Assembly (NCBI RefSeq): GCF_021403115.1
Contig: NZ_JAJSSH010000004.1
Location: 62,001 to 126,000, forward strand
Source: Sphingobium sufflavum
Lineage (GTDB): Bacteria; Pseudomonadota; Alphaproteobacteria; Sphingomonadales; Sphingomonadaceae
DNA: 64,000 nucleotides
Direction of reading: 5' to 3'
Below, piece by piece: positions 25,157 through 32,616 of the stretch (the stretch's first letter is position 1; every line of letters starts with the position of its first letter). The position numbers were made by a program, and so were the translations under genes. Under the pieces are notes generated by a model. It was not told the origin of the DNA. It saw only the letters and a list, made by a program, of their open reading frames with translations, and made no database searches.

Positions 25157-27568
25157 ATGGCGAACACCTCCCCCTCCCGCAAAACGGTTCAGGCCGCCCC
25201 CCAATCCGAGGACAGGAAGCTGCATGTCTATGTCCCCGCGCTGATTGGCGACGACTTCGGCCGTCTGTCGACCCTGACCGCAGACACCGCCAATCCCTTC
25301 GTCGCGAAGAAGCTGGGTGCTGCGTCCCAGCGATTGCAACGGCGGGCGGAGGAGAAGCTGCGGCGCGACCAGCGGCGTGACTATATTCTCATGGTTCGCA
25401 GCCTGCAGATCGAGTTTCTGGAGGCAGAACAGGAGCGCCGCAGATGGGGGCGGCTCATCAAGACCCGTGTGCGACCGGAGAAGATCGCGCATCGGCCGCC
25501 GCAGAAGCGCAAGCGGACCTGGCCCTATGCTCGCAGCGCCCTGCCGCACTATCCCAGTCCGATCCTCGACCGGAAGGGCGAGCGCGGCGTGTTCGTGCGG
25601 ATCTTCTATTATTCGCGCAAGAATGCGAGGCCGGGGGTATCCTCCCGTGTCGTCAAATATGTCTTTCATGGCGCCGAGCTCGATGCTGCCGGGCGACCTT
25701 ATTTCCTGTCCAATGTCGGACGGGACGTCGATGAGGCGCATTGCGCGTTCGACCATCTTGAGCAAATCAACGGGGCGGCGCAGAAGAATGCGAAGCTGCT
25801 GATGCACGCGATCATGGCGGCCGACTATCGCCAGGCGCCGGATGAGATGATGCGGACCGGCGTGATCTGGGCCGAGAAGGCGCTTGGCCGCTTCGGTCTG
25901 CCTTATGTTGTCACGCTCCACGCGCCGCCGCCGGATGGCGATCCGCGTAACTGGCACCTCCATATCCTGTTCAGCTTCCGTCCGCTGGCGCGGGTCAGCG
26001 ACCATGAATGGGAAGTGGGTGAGATGTTGCGCACTGATCTCGATAATCCGCAGGCCATGCGGTTGATGCGCGAGATGTACGCGTCGGTGATGACGATCAG
26101 CTCTTACGAAAGCGGGATAAATCAGACCTATACCGCCAGGAGCAATGCCGCACGCGGGCTGGTGCACGAACCGCAGGTGCATCTCGGCGGCGCCCTGACC
26201 AACATGGCGCGTAACGGCCACCATGTTGCGAAGAACGAAGAGAATTTCGAGCGGGTGATGCGCTCCCAGACCGCCGCCCTCGACGAGGAATTGCGGCATA
26301 TCGACCAGGTGCTGGCGAAGGAGCAGGAGACCGCGCGCGCTAAGGCCAGGCGCTGGATGCGAATGCCAGCGATCCTGCCGCCAGTGCCCCAGCGGATCAT
26401 GGCTTCTCTCGTCCCTATCGACATGCCGGTTATCGCGCCGACGCCGCATGTGCTCCAAGCGATCATTGCACCGGCCATCGCGTTGCCCCTGCGCAGCGAG
26501 GTCTCCGTCATGGCCGGTCCTGTCGGCCCGGCGATGGAACCAGTGAAGCAAATGCCTGCGGACGTCGAGCCCGCCGCTCTGACCATCATTCCGGAGCAGC
26601 CACCTGTCGTAGCCAACATGCCGCCGCTCAAAATCGCAAATTTGCGATTTGCCATGCGACAGGTGGGGCCAATGGCGCCATTGCCTGCCATGGCTAGTTC
26701 GGTTGTCCGGCCCTCAGTGCCAGAGATCGTTGCCCAGATGCCGACATATCCTGTGCGCGCTACGCATCGTGAACCGGATCCTGGCACGGCGTCGCCGCCG
26801 CGTGCACCTGTTCCCGCGTCTATCCCGCCCATTCTCCTGGACGGCCTGTCGGCTGTGCGAAGCGTCCCGCACATGCCGCAGCCTGCCCCGGAGTTGCCGA
26901 TGGCAATCAGAGCGGAGCAGATAAGGGCTGTCCTCCCCCTTCAAATGCCGTCGCCCTTTGCCGATATCCAGGCACTCGGCCTTTCCATCACCTATATCAA
27001 TGGCGCGCTGGAGGATCATGCGCGGCGCGAAGACGAGCGTGCGCCCATCGAGAGGGCACGGCAGATTGCCGCTGCGAAGGCGCATGACGATGAACGTCGT
27101 CGGCTGGCGCTTCAGCGCCTCATCGCGCAGATCGTGGCGGAGCGCCGGGCCATCGAGAGACAGGCAGGCAAGCGCCGCGTCGCTCCAGAGCTTATCGAGC
27201 GCCATGGCCTGTCGGAGGAGGATATCGCGGCGGACGAAGCCCAGGCACAGCTGGAGAGGATTGCTGCGGAGCGCGCTGCCGAAGCGGAACAGCTTGCGCG
27301 GATAGCAAGGGCGGTGGCCGCTTCGTCTACGTCGCTTCCACTGCCGGAAGATCGCCCTGCGGTGGACCAGCAGAGCCAGCCGTCTCGTCCTCACGCGCTG
27401 GCCTCGTGGCTGCGCGCTGCCAGACAGGCTGACCGAATGGCGGCACGGGACGATGACCCGCATTGGACCCGGCGCGATCTACAGGATGATGATCGGCCAG
27501 CAGAAAGACAAGTCGATGTCGACCGGCCGCAACGCCCGCCGATCATGCCTCAGGGGCGGGATCGCTGA
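25157..27568 (+). CDS. MobA/MobL family relaxase
   Basis: The protein has 803 residues from an ATG at 25157; no strong ribosome site is visible. The relaxase core (about residues 145-400) has GVSSRVVKYVFHG, ALGRFGLPYVVTLHAPPPDGDPRNWHLHILFSFRPL with the metal-binding HLH, and EPQVHLGGALTNMARNGHH, which is typical of MOBQ-type MobA/MobL proteins. These nick oriT and stay linked to the transferred strand. The middle is Pro/Met/Ala-rich and low-complexity. The C-terminus is a charged helical domain (RRLALQRLIAQIVAERRAIERQAGKRR). With no secretion genes in view, the element is probably mobilised in trans by another conjugative system. Confidence 0.85.
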   Translation: MANTSPSRKTVQAAPQSEDRKLHVYVPALIGDDFGRLSTLTADTANPFVAKKLGAASQRLQRRAEEKLRRDQRRDYILMVRSLQIEFLEAEQERRRWGRLIKTRVRPEKIAHRPPQKRKRTWPYARSALPHYPSPILDRKGERGVFVRIFYYSRKNARPGVSSRVVKYVFHGAELDAAGRPYFLSNVGRDVDEAHCAFDHLEQINGAAQKNAKLLMHAIMAADYRQAPDEMMRTGVIWAEKALGRFGLPYVVTLHAPPPDGDPRNWHLHILFSFRPLARVSDHEWEVGEMLRTDLDNPQAMRLMREMYASVMTISSYESGINQTYTARSNAARGLVHEPQVHLGGALTNMARNGHHVAKNEENFERVMRSQTAALDEELRHIDQVLAKEQETARAKARRWMRMPAILPPVPQRIMASLVPIDMPVIAPTPHVLQAIIAPAIALPLRSEVSVMAGPVGPAMEPVKQMPADVEPAALTIIPEQPPVVANMPPLKIANLRFAMRQVGPMAPLPAMASSVVRPSVPEIVAQMPTYPVRATHREPDPGTASPPRAPVPASIPPILLDGLSAVRSVPHMPQPAPELPMAIRAEQIRAVLPLQMPSPFADIQALGLSITYINGALEDHARREDERAPIERARQIAAAKAHDDERRRLALQRLIAQIVAERRAIERQAGKRRVAPELIERHGLSEEDIAADEAQAQLERIAAERAAEAEQLARIARAVAASSTSLPLPEDRPAVDQQSQPSRPHALASWLRAARQADRMAARDDDPHWTRRDLQDDDRPAERQVDVDRPQRPPIMPQGRDR
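26631..26650. promoter_or_regulatory. Perfect 20-bp palindrome inside the relaxase gene
   Basis: AAATCGCAAA followed directly by its reverse complement TTTGCGATTT. It codes for part of LKIANLRFA in the low-complexity middle of the relaxase. A 17/20 copy is at 24991-25010. A perfect 20-bp palindrome in coding DNA is unlikely by chance, so a protein-binding role is inferred. Confidence 0.55.
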
Positions 27569-27830
27569 TCCGCCCGCTGACGATCGCATAGGCGTCACAG
27601 ATCGTCACGCCGGTGCCCCTGCTGGGAAAGACGGCCTCGCGGAACTCCTTGCAGAAGGCGCGCAGATTGTCGTCGCGCACATACCAGCGCGCGTTCGGGC
27701 AGAAACCGCAGAGTGGCAGCTCGTCCATGTCCTTGCCCAGCGTGAGCATGACCGGTCCACGTGCGGCGGGGTCGCGCTCCCATAATTCTTCCAGGTCGTT
27801 TGCGCTGAAGTCGGTCGGGTCGAAGTTCAT
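27543..27830 (-). CDS. Small cysteine-motif protein, unknown function
   Basis: The product has 95 residues, starting at an ATG with an AGGAGACGA site. The acidic N-terminus (FDPTDFSANDLEELWERDP) is followed by LCGFCPNARWYVRDDNLRAFCKEFRE, a CxxC plus later Cys arrangement that may bind zinc. It overlaps the end of the convergent relaxase gene by 26 bp. I recognise no family. It could be a small element-borne regulator. Confidence 0.65.
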   Translation of the reverse strand: MNFDPTDFSANDLEELWERDPAARGPVMLTLGKDMDELPLCGFCPNARWYVRDDNLRAFCKEFREAVFPSRGTGVTICDAYAIVSGRISDPAPEA

Positions 27831-28132
27831 CGGTCGTCTCCTTGGTATGAGCGTGCATCGGCACGCGGCGAAACAGCGTTTGCGCTGAATGTCGTGGGTT
27901 CATGATGGCTTTCCCGCAAATGGCTTTTCCATGCAGCCGCTTTGGAAAAGCCGCGATGGTCTGGCGGACCGCGCGAGCTGCCGCATCGCTCCGGCGGAAG
28001 CGGTGTCTGTGAAATGTCCCGTCCGTGACGGTTGTCATGATCGGAAGATGTTGGGGAAAAATGGCAGTGATGCCGCCCGGCGGCTCCGGTCCGCGACCGC
28101 CGCCCGGCGGCGCGTCTTCATGGAGAAACGCT
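27831..28132. other. Divergent promoter region with a hairpin
   Basis: This 300-bp gap lies between the divergent small gene and the exonuclease gene. GGCTTTTCC (27922-27930) and GGAAAAGCC (27954-27962) form a perfect 9-bp inverted repeat. No open frame with a ribosome site is seen. Confidence 0.5.
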
Positions 28133-28945
28133 ATGCGTCAATGGCAGCGTCAGCCGCTTCAATATCCGTATGAGAATGTGGTCGTTTATGATCTCGAAAC
28201 CGTGGTCGATCAGGAGATGGAAGACGGCAGCTTCCCGCCCTGGCCCCGCCATCGGCCCGTTGCGCCTGCTTTCCTGACGGCGAGGTGGTCACCAGATAGG
28301 TACAGCTTCCAGTTCAATACGCTTTTGTGTGGAGAAGGGCGGGAAGAGGAATTCTATCGCAAAGTGGACAGCCTGCTGCCAGCGGGCTGCATGGGTGTGT
28401 CGCTGAATGGCCGAAATTTCGACAACCCGGTCCTCCGCCTGCAGGCCCAGCGTCACGGTCTGTTCGACCTGCGCAATATCGCGCGGCAAGCGGATGCTGG
28501 CCGCTTCGATGTCGCCCACCTGGATTTGATGGATGTCTTCGGCGGCGGCGGGCGGGGCACATCGCTGGCCGAGCTATGCAGCGCGCTGTCCATCCCGGCC
28601 AAAACGTCGACTTCCGGCGGGGATGTCGGGGCGCTCTGGCGCGAAGGCAATGCGGCTGCTGTCAAAGCCTATGTGCAGGAAGATGTGATCGCCACCTACA
28701 TCCTGCATTTGCACGCTGCAGCATGGCGCGCTGGTGAGGAGAAGCTGCTGGCCTTGCCGCTTGCGGATATGGGCCTGTGGTTGGAAAGTGAGCCGAGGCT
28801 CAGTCACCTGCTGCCCTTCGCAACATGTCGGCCGGCGTTATGGGCACGATCCCGTGCACCTGCTCTCCGGGCGGAAGCGGCTCTGGCCGATGCCGAAATC
28901 AGGCTGAAGCATCAGCGCGACGAGACCGCATTCTCCGCGCGCTAG
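28133..28945 (+). CDS. Predicted 3'-5' exonuclease of the PolB/DnaQ-like fold
   Basis: The product has 270 residues from the ATG at 28133 (GGAGAAACGCT site). The three exonuclease motifs can be seen: VVVYDLETV with Asp and Glu (Exo I, about residues 15-23), SLNGRNFDNPVLRLQAQRHG (Exo II) and YVQEDVIATYILHLHA (Exo III), as in the family of predicted 3'-5' exonucleases related to DNA polymerase B. It should remove nucleotides from 3' ends. The following gene at 29049 appears to be a diverged paralog without the acidic residues. It is part of a rightward run of element genes and may process transferred or replicating DNA. Confidence 0.75.
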   Translation: MRQWQRQPLQYPYENVVVYDLETVVDQEMEDGSFPPWPRHRPVAPAFLTARWSPDRYSFQFNTLLCGEGREEEFYRKVDSLLPAGCMGVSLNGRNFDNPVLRLQAQRHGLFDLRNIARQADAGRFDVAHLDLMDVFGGGGRGTSLAELCSALSIPAKTSTSGGDVGALWREGNAAAVKAYVQEDVIATYILHLHAAAWRAGEEKLLALPLADMGLWLESEPRLSHLLPFATCRPALWARSRAPALRAEAALADAEIRLKHQRDETAFSAR

Positions 28946-29048
28946 GTCCGCCGCTTCTTCTCCATCTATCCCAAATCCATGTTCGCGCGCCCATCGCTCT
29001 GGCTGCTGCCGGAGACGATGGCGCGCGCCTGCACATCAGGACATGCCC

Positions 29049-29693
29049 ATGACAAACTCCGTTACCTTCGTTTCCCTCGCCATCGCGACCATCGCGATAC
29101 CGCCCGCAGCAAACCGCGATATCGCGGGCAGCACGCATCTCGTCGGCGCAGGACTGTTGATCGCAACGCGCGATGGTGATCAGTGGCGCTTCAGCAGCGA
29201 GGCCGCGACCATCGCAGCCGGGGAGAAGGAGCAGAATCTCCTGCTCTGGCTCGCTGACCGCTTGCCCATCGCAGACACGCTCATCGGATGGCACATCGAT
29301 CCGTATCAGGTGCCTGCTCTCATCAACGCTGCAGCCGATGCTGATCCAGCCATTGCGCACCATTTCATGGTTCGTCTCGCGCGAGCGCTCCGCAACAATG
29401 TCGTTGACCTGTCGATCGACAGCGGCGGCGCTGCGGCGCCTGCTTTTTCGGAGGTCGCTCAGGATGCCGCCATCGCGGCCCCCAGCATGGAGCCGGAGGT
29501 GCTGATGGGCGCCTGGTCGACCGGGCGCCTGGATGCTGTTCGGCATGATCTGGCGACGGAAGCTGTGGGCACCTGGCTCCTGTTCCTGCGGCAGGCGCAA
29601 GCCGCAGGCATGGACGCGGAGGACGCGACACGCGCCTGGATGCATCGCCGCCATCGCGTCCGCTCCGTGAAGAACGCGCCCGGCGCAGCCTGA
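29049..29693 (+). CDS. Probable catalytically degenerate paralog of the exonuclease
   Basis: The product has 214 residues; I chose the ATG at 29049 because AGGA is well spaced, and an ATG at 29043 is also in frame. It aligns by eye with the preceding exonuclease. VTFVSLAIATIA replaces the DLET-containing strand, LIGWHIDPYQVPALINAA matches the Exo II region, and MGAWSTGRLDAVRHDLATEAVGTWLLFL matches GALWREGNAAAVKAYVQEDVIATYILHL. The Exo I acidic pair is lost. It may be a partner subunit or a nucleic-acid-binding relic. Confidence 0.6.
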   Translation: MTNSVTFVSLAIATIAIPPAANRDIAGSTHLVGAGLLIATRDGDQWRFSSEAATIAAGEKEQNLLLWLADRLPIADTLIGWHIDPYQVPALINAAADADPAIAHHFMVRLARALRNNVVDLSIDSGGAAAPAFSEVAQDAAIAAPSMEPEVLMGAWSTGRLDAVRHDLATEAVGTWLLFLRQAQAAGMDAEDATRAWMHRRHRVRSVKNAPGAA

Positions 29694-29783
29694 ACCACAG
29701 CAGTCAAAATTGGGAACCGTGAAAGAGCGGAAAATAGAAATCCCCGGCCGACAGGCCGTCATACCAAATAATGGAGTTTAATA

Positions 29784-30320
29784 ATGACAGACCCTTATCT
29801 CGCACGGGGCCAGCAATGGGTTCTCGCGCTGCGAAAACTCATGGGCTATCCGCTGCATGCGCCTACGCGTCACTCGACCGCCTTCTGCGCCAGCGGCGAG
29901 CGCGACCTGGCGGGCGCCCTGCACATGGCACAAATCGCAGCCGAGATGCAGAAGGACATGCTCAACGTGAGCTTCAAGTCCATCTACGCGCCGGAGCCGA
30001 GTTCCGTATCGCTGGCGGTTCATGGACCGCTTTGCATCCAATGGCTTCCGGACTGCGGCTTGTACGCGGCGAGCGAGACAGCAAATGTGGCGCTGCTGCA
30101 CAAGAACAAGCGCTGGTTCTTCGATGACCGCAATCAGCTCGTCTCTACTTCGCTGCCGCCGCGCCATCGCATCGCGCGTGGCGAACAGGTCGCATGGAGC
30201 CGCTGGCGGATCAAGGCTGCCCAGATGGAAGTCTTCGAGCTTGACGGCAACAGCTTCGTGCCCGCCGGTCGACCGCTGAGCGAGGCCGTGGCCGTCGAGA
30301 GGCTGCGCGTCGTCAACTGA
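29784..30320 (+). CDS. Hypothetical protein of the mobile element
   Basis: The product has 178 residues, with an ATG preceded by GGAG. No signal or membrane segment is seen. It contains LHMAQIAAEMQKDMLNVSFKSIYAP, then a beta-rich middle (SSVSLAVHGPLCIQWLPDCGLYAASETANVALLHKNKRWFFDD) and a basic C-terminal part. I do not recognise the family. It lies between the exonuclease pair and a MobA/MobL-like gene, in one direction with them. Confidence 0.65.
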   Translation: MTDPYLARGQQWVLALRKLMGYPLHAPTRHSTAFCASGERDLAGALHMAQIAAEMQKDMLNVSFKSIYAPEPSSVSLAVHGPLCIQWLPDCGLYAASETANVALLHKNKRWFFDDRNQLVSTSLPPRHRIARGEQVAWSRWRIKAAQMEVFELDGNSFVPAGRPLSEAVAVERLRVVN

Positions 30321-30360
30321 CCTCCACGCCCATCACCCCCCGCGTCACAGCGACGCTCCC

Positions 30361-30387
30361 CAACGCCGCCCCTCATGGGCGGCGTTG
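30361..30387 (+). terminator. Hairpin before the second MobA/MobL-like gene
   Basis: An 11-bp perfect stem (arms 30361-30371 and 30377-30387, loop CTCAT) is followed by GGCGTTTTC. It lies 41 bp after the preceding stop and 20 bp before the next start codon, so it may terminate or attenuate the transcript. Confidence 0.6.
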
Positions 30388-30407
30388 GCGTTTTCAGGAG
30401 AATAGAA

Positions 30408-31124
30408 ATGCTCATCACCAAGGATCAGCTCCGCCAGGCTCGCCGCGAACTCGTCGTCCGTCCCCGTTCCGTATCGCGCATGGAGTGGCCGGATTTCAAA
30501 GTCAGGCCGATCAGCGAAGAGTGGATGTATGTCGGTCGTATGCCTGCGTATAAATCAGCTGTCGCTAATGTCGCCTATATCCTTCGGGACAGCGAGCCGA
30601 CCGATCGCTTCGGGCCGATGCCGCAGCGCTTCGCCGAGCGTCGCTATGAGCTGAAAGGCGGCGGCCTGATGCTGCCCGCCAACGCGCCGATCTGGGCAGG
30701 GGCTGACCCGTACCGCATATGGCGCGAGGCGGACGCGGCTGCGGTGGCGACGAATGATCCCACGGCTATGTCCGCGTGGCACGTCATGGCCGAAATCCCG
30801 CTGCATATACCGCCGGAAAACTGGGTCTGGCTTGTTCAGGGCTTCATCCAGACGCAGCTCACCGACAACGGCGCCGCGGTCGCCTGGGCGGTGCATGCCG
30901 TGGAAGGCGGCGAGGATGGCTGGATCATCGCCCCGCATCTGCACATGATCGTGACCGCGCGGCACTGGCGCCATGAAAAGCGCCATGGCCAGCGGCATTT
31001 TTCCTGGATCGCCAGCTGGGCGCAGCAGATGCAGCTGCAGTTCGCCTGGCGCAGGCGCTGTATCAGCGCGCGCGATTTCGCGCGGGCGGGGTTCACCGTC
31101 AATGACCGCTGGCCGCAAATCTGA
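30408..31124 (+). CDS. MobA/MobL-like relaxase-domain protein
   Basis: The product has 238 residues from the ATG at 30408 (CAGGAGAA site). The core MSAWHVMAEIPLHIPPENWVWLVQGFIQTQLTDNGAAVAWAVHAVEG and the IIAPHLHMIVTARHW histidine motif match the MobA/MobL domain pattern of a palm-like fold with HxH metal ligands. It is much shorter than the 803-residue relaxase and has no helicase or tail domain. It could be a second relaxase for a different oriT, a partner, or a captured domain. A good tyrosine nucleophile position is YKSAVANVAY near residue 55, but this is a guess. Confidence 0.65.
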   Translation: MLITKDQLRQARRELVVRPRSVSRMEWPDFKVRPISEEWMYVGRMPAYKSAVANVAYILRDSEPTDRFGPMPQRFAERRYELKGGGLMLPANAPIWAGADPYRIWREADAAAVATNDPTAMSAWHVMAEIPLHIPPENWVWLVQGFIQTQLTDNGAAVAWAVHAVEGGEDGWIIAPHLHMIVTARHWRHEKRHGQRHFSWIASWAQQMQLQFAWRRRCISARDFARAGFTVNDRWPQI

Positions 31125-31203
31125 CGGAATAAGGCGATGTTAAAGACCCATTGGCATGGTCGCTCGCGAGGGGGACGGTGCCGATGGGATGTGTTTCTAC
31201 ATA

Positions 31204-31266
31204 CTCATGCGCTGACCTGCAAAAATTCGGACGCGCTGTCCGAAAGAAACAGGTTCAGCGCATGAG
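31204..31266 (+). promoter_or_regulatory. Nested double hairpin ending in the ribosome site of the next gene
   Basis: The outer arm CTCATGCGCTGACCTG (31204-31219) pairs with 31250-31266 with a single bulged A. Inside it, TTCGGAC (31226-31232) pairs with GTCCGAA (31238-31244) around GCGCT, with A-rich internal loops on both sides. The right arm runs directly into AGGAGG of the gene at 31280. It may be an RNA control element, a protein-binding site, or oriT. Confidence 0.65.
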
Positions 31267-31279
31267 GAGGTAAGACATA

Positions 31280-31879
31280 ATGTCAGCTGCCAAGAAGACT
31301 GTTGCGGTCCTGAGCAGGCAGGACGTCCAGAAGCGCATGCAGGATGTCAATTTCAAGGTCGGCGCCCCGGTGTCGCAGGCGGCCGATCATTTCGCGAAGA
31401 TGAGCCAGTCCGATCGCGGCGATCTGCTCAACGAAGCCGTGAAGCGGGCGCTCACCTCACGCAACTGCCCGGCCAATGTCGATATCGAACAGTTTCTGAA
31501 CGGCATCCTGCGCAGCCTGGCGTCCGGTATCAACCGGGCGCGGGCCGTCGCGCAGGATGATGGCACCTTCATCCATATGCCCATCCCGGAACTGCTGGCG
31601 GCCGTGGGACTCACCAGCATGACCTCGCCGCCGGCGGACGAGGTGCTGGAGATCGAGCGGCAGCGGGCCGTGTTCGCCGGGCTGATCGAGGAACTCGCCG
31701 GCCATTCCGAGCAGATGGCGGCGCTGATCGACGCCATCGACCAGGGCATGCGCGGCAAGGACATCGAGGCGACCCTCCCGATTTCCACTCACGAACTGGC
31801 CGCGCTCCGCAAATCGCTTAAGCGCCAGGCGGCGCGGCTGCGCGAGTGCAGTCAGGTCGATCAGGAGTTCGAGGCCTGA
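31280..31879 (+). CDS. Hypothetical protein behind a structured leader
   Basis: The product has 199 residues with a very strong GAGGAGG site. It is soluble and mostly helical: SRQDVQKRMQDVNFKVGAPVSQAADHFAKM, MPIPELLAAVGLTS and long C-terminal helices (ELAALRKSLKRQAARLRECSQ). No known family is recognised. The leader upstream is a 63-nt nested hairpin whose 3' arm touches the ribosome site, so translation may be regulated by its folding or by a bound protein, possibly this product itself. Confidence 0.65.
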   Translation: MSAAKKTVAVLSRQDVQKRMQDVNFKVGAPVSQAADHFAKMSQSDRGDLLNEAVKRALTSRNCPANVDIEQFLNGILRSLASGINRARAVAQDDGTFIHMPIPELLAAVGLTSMTSPPADEVLEIERQRAVFAGLIEELAGHSEQMAALIDAIDQGMRGKDIEATLPISTHELAALRKSLKRQAARLRECSQVDQEFEA

Positions 31880-31919
31880 CACGCAAGCCGCCCAGATTGA
31901 TTTTTAGAAGGAAGGAGAA

Positions 31920-32249
31920 ATGCAAATGACGATGAAGGCACCTATCGGAATGTTGGACGAAGACTATTGCATAGCCCTCGATGAGGCCGATTTCGGAGGC
32001 CGTTATTCAGGCGAACGGCTTTATGGAGCGCCGCTGGTTATTTTCGATTCTTATAAAGGAGTCCCCCGCGGCACGGATATCCATCGCGTGATGGGCATGG
32101 TCTATGACCTTACCAGTGGCGAGGAGGAAGGCTCCTGCACCATCGTCTGCACGCAACGCGGACATACCCGAGGATTCATCGTACACTTCCCTGACGAAAA
32201 TCATCAGGTGGAGATCGTGCCGGACGAAGATGAGGATGAGGACGACTAA
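31920..32249 (+). CDS. Small acidic hypothetical protein
   Basis: The product has 109 residues with a strong AAGGAGAA site. It begins MQMTMKAPIGMLDEDYCIALDEADFGG and ends in a run of Asp/Glu (PDEDEDEDD). A second in-frame ATG lies 6 bp downstream. The acidic tail and size would suit a DNA mimic or anti-restriction protein, which would make sense next to a restriction system, but no specific family is recognised. Confidence 0.6.
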   Translation: MQMTMKAPIGMLDEDYCIALDEADFGGRYSGERLYGAPLVIFDSYKGVPRGTDIHRVMGMVYDLTSGEEEGSCTIVCTQRGHTRGFIVHFPDENHQVEIVPDEDEDEDD

Positions 32250-32343
32250 ATTATTAATCTTTTTTGTCGTAGAGCTTTGCTCAGCGACAGGCAGATGTTG
32301 CGGTCTTATGGATAATTGGTGAACGGCGTTGCGATAGGGCAGT

Positions 32344-32535
32344 ATGAAGACCGTACTTTCCCGCACCAGGCTCTCGCATTCTCCCCTTTGCCGCAAAATA
32401 GCGGATGGTACCTTCTCAAAGCAGGTCGTGACCAACATCGATGGCACCGGCTGCTATGAATCCGCCGTCAACGTGTGCATCGCTAATCTCGCCGCATATA
32501 TGCAGGACGATGGTGCGATCACGGTAAGCCTGTAA
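32344..32535 (+). CDS. Possible small protein at the end of the element's core
   Basis: The product has 63 residues and no good ribosome site. It contains two Cys residues (SPLCRKIAD and GTGCYESAVNVCIANL) and no recognised family. It lies between the acidic protein and the convergent restriction operon. It may be spurious. Confidence 0.3.
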   Translation: MKTVLSRTRLSHSPLCRKIADGTFSKQVVTNIDGTGCYESAVNVCIANLAAYMQDDGAITVSL

Positions 32536-32616
32536 GGCTTGTCAGCCGGTAGTTTTCTCCTGAACGGGATAGATCGGCATGACTCACAATTGGCCAAAAT
32601 GATTGGCCGACGGGCT

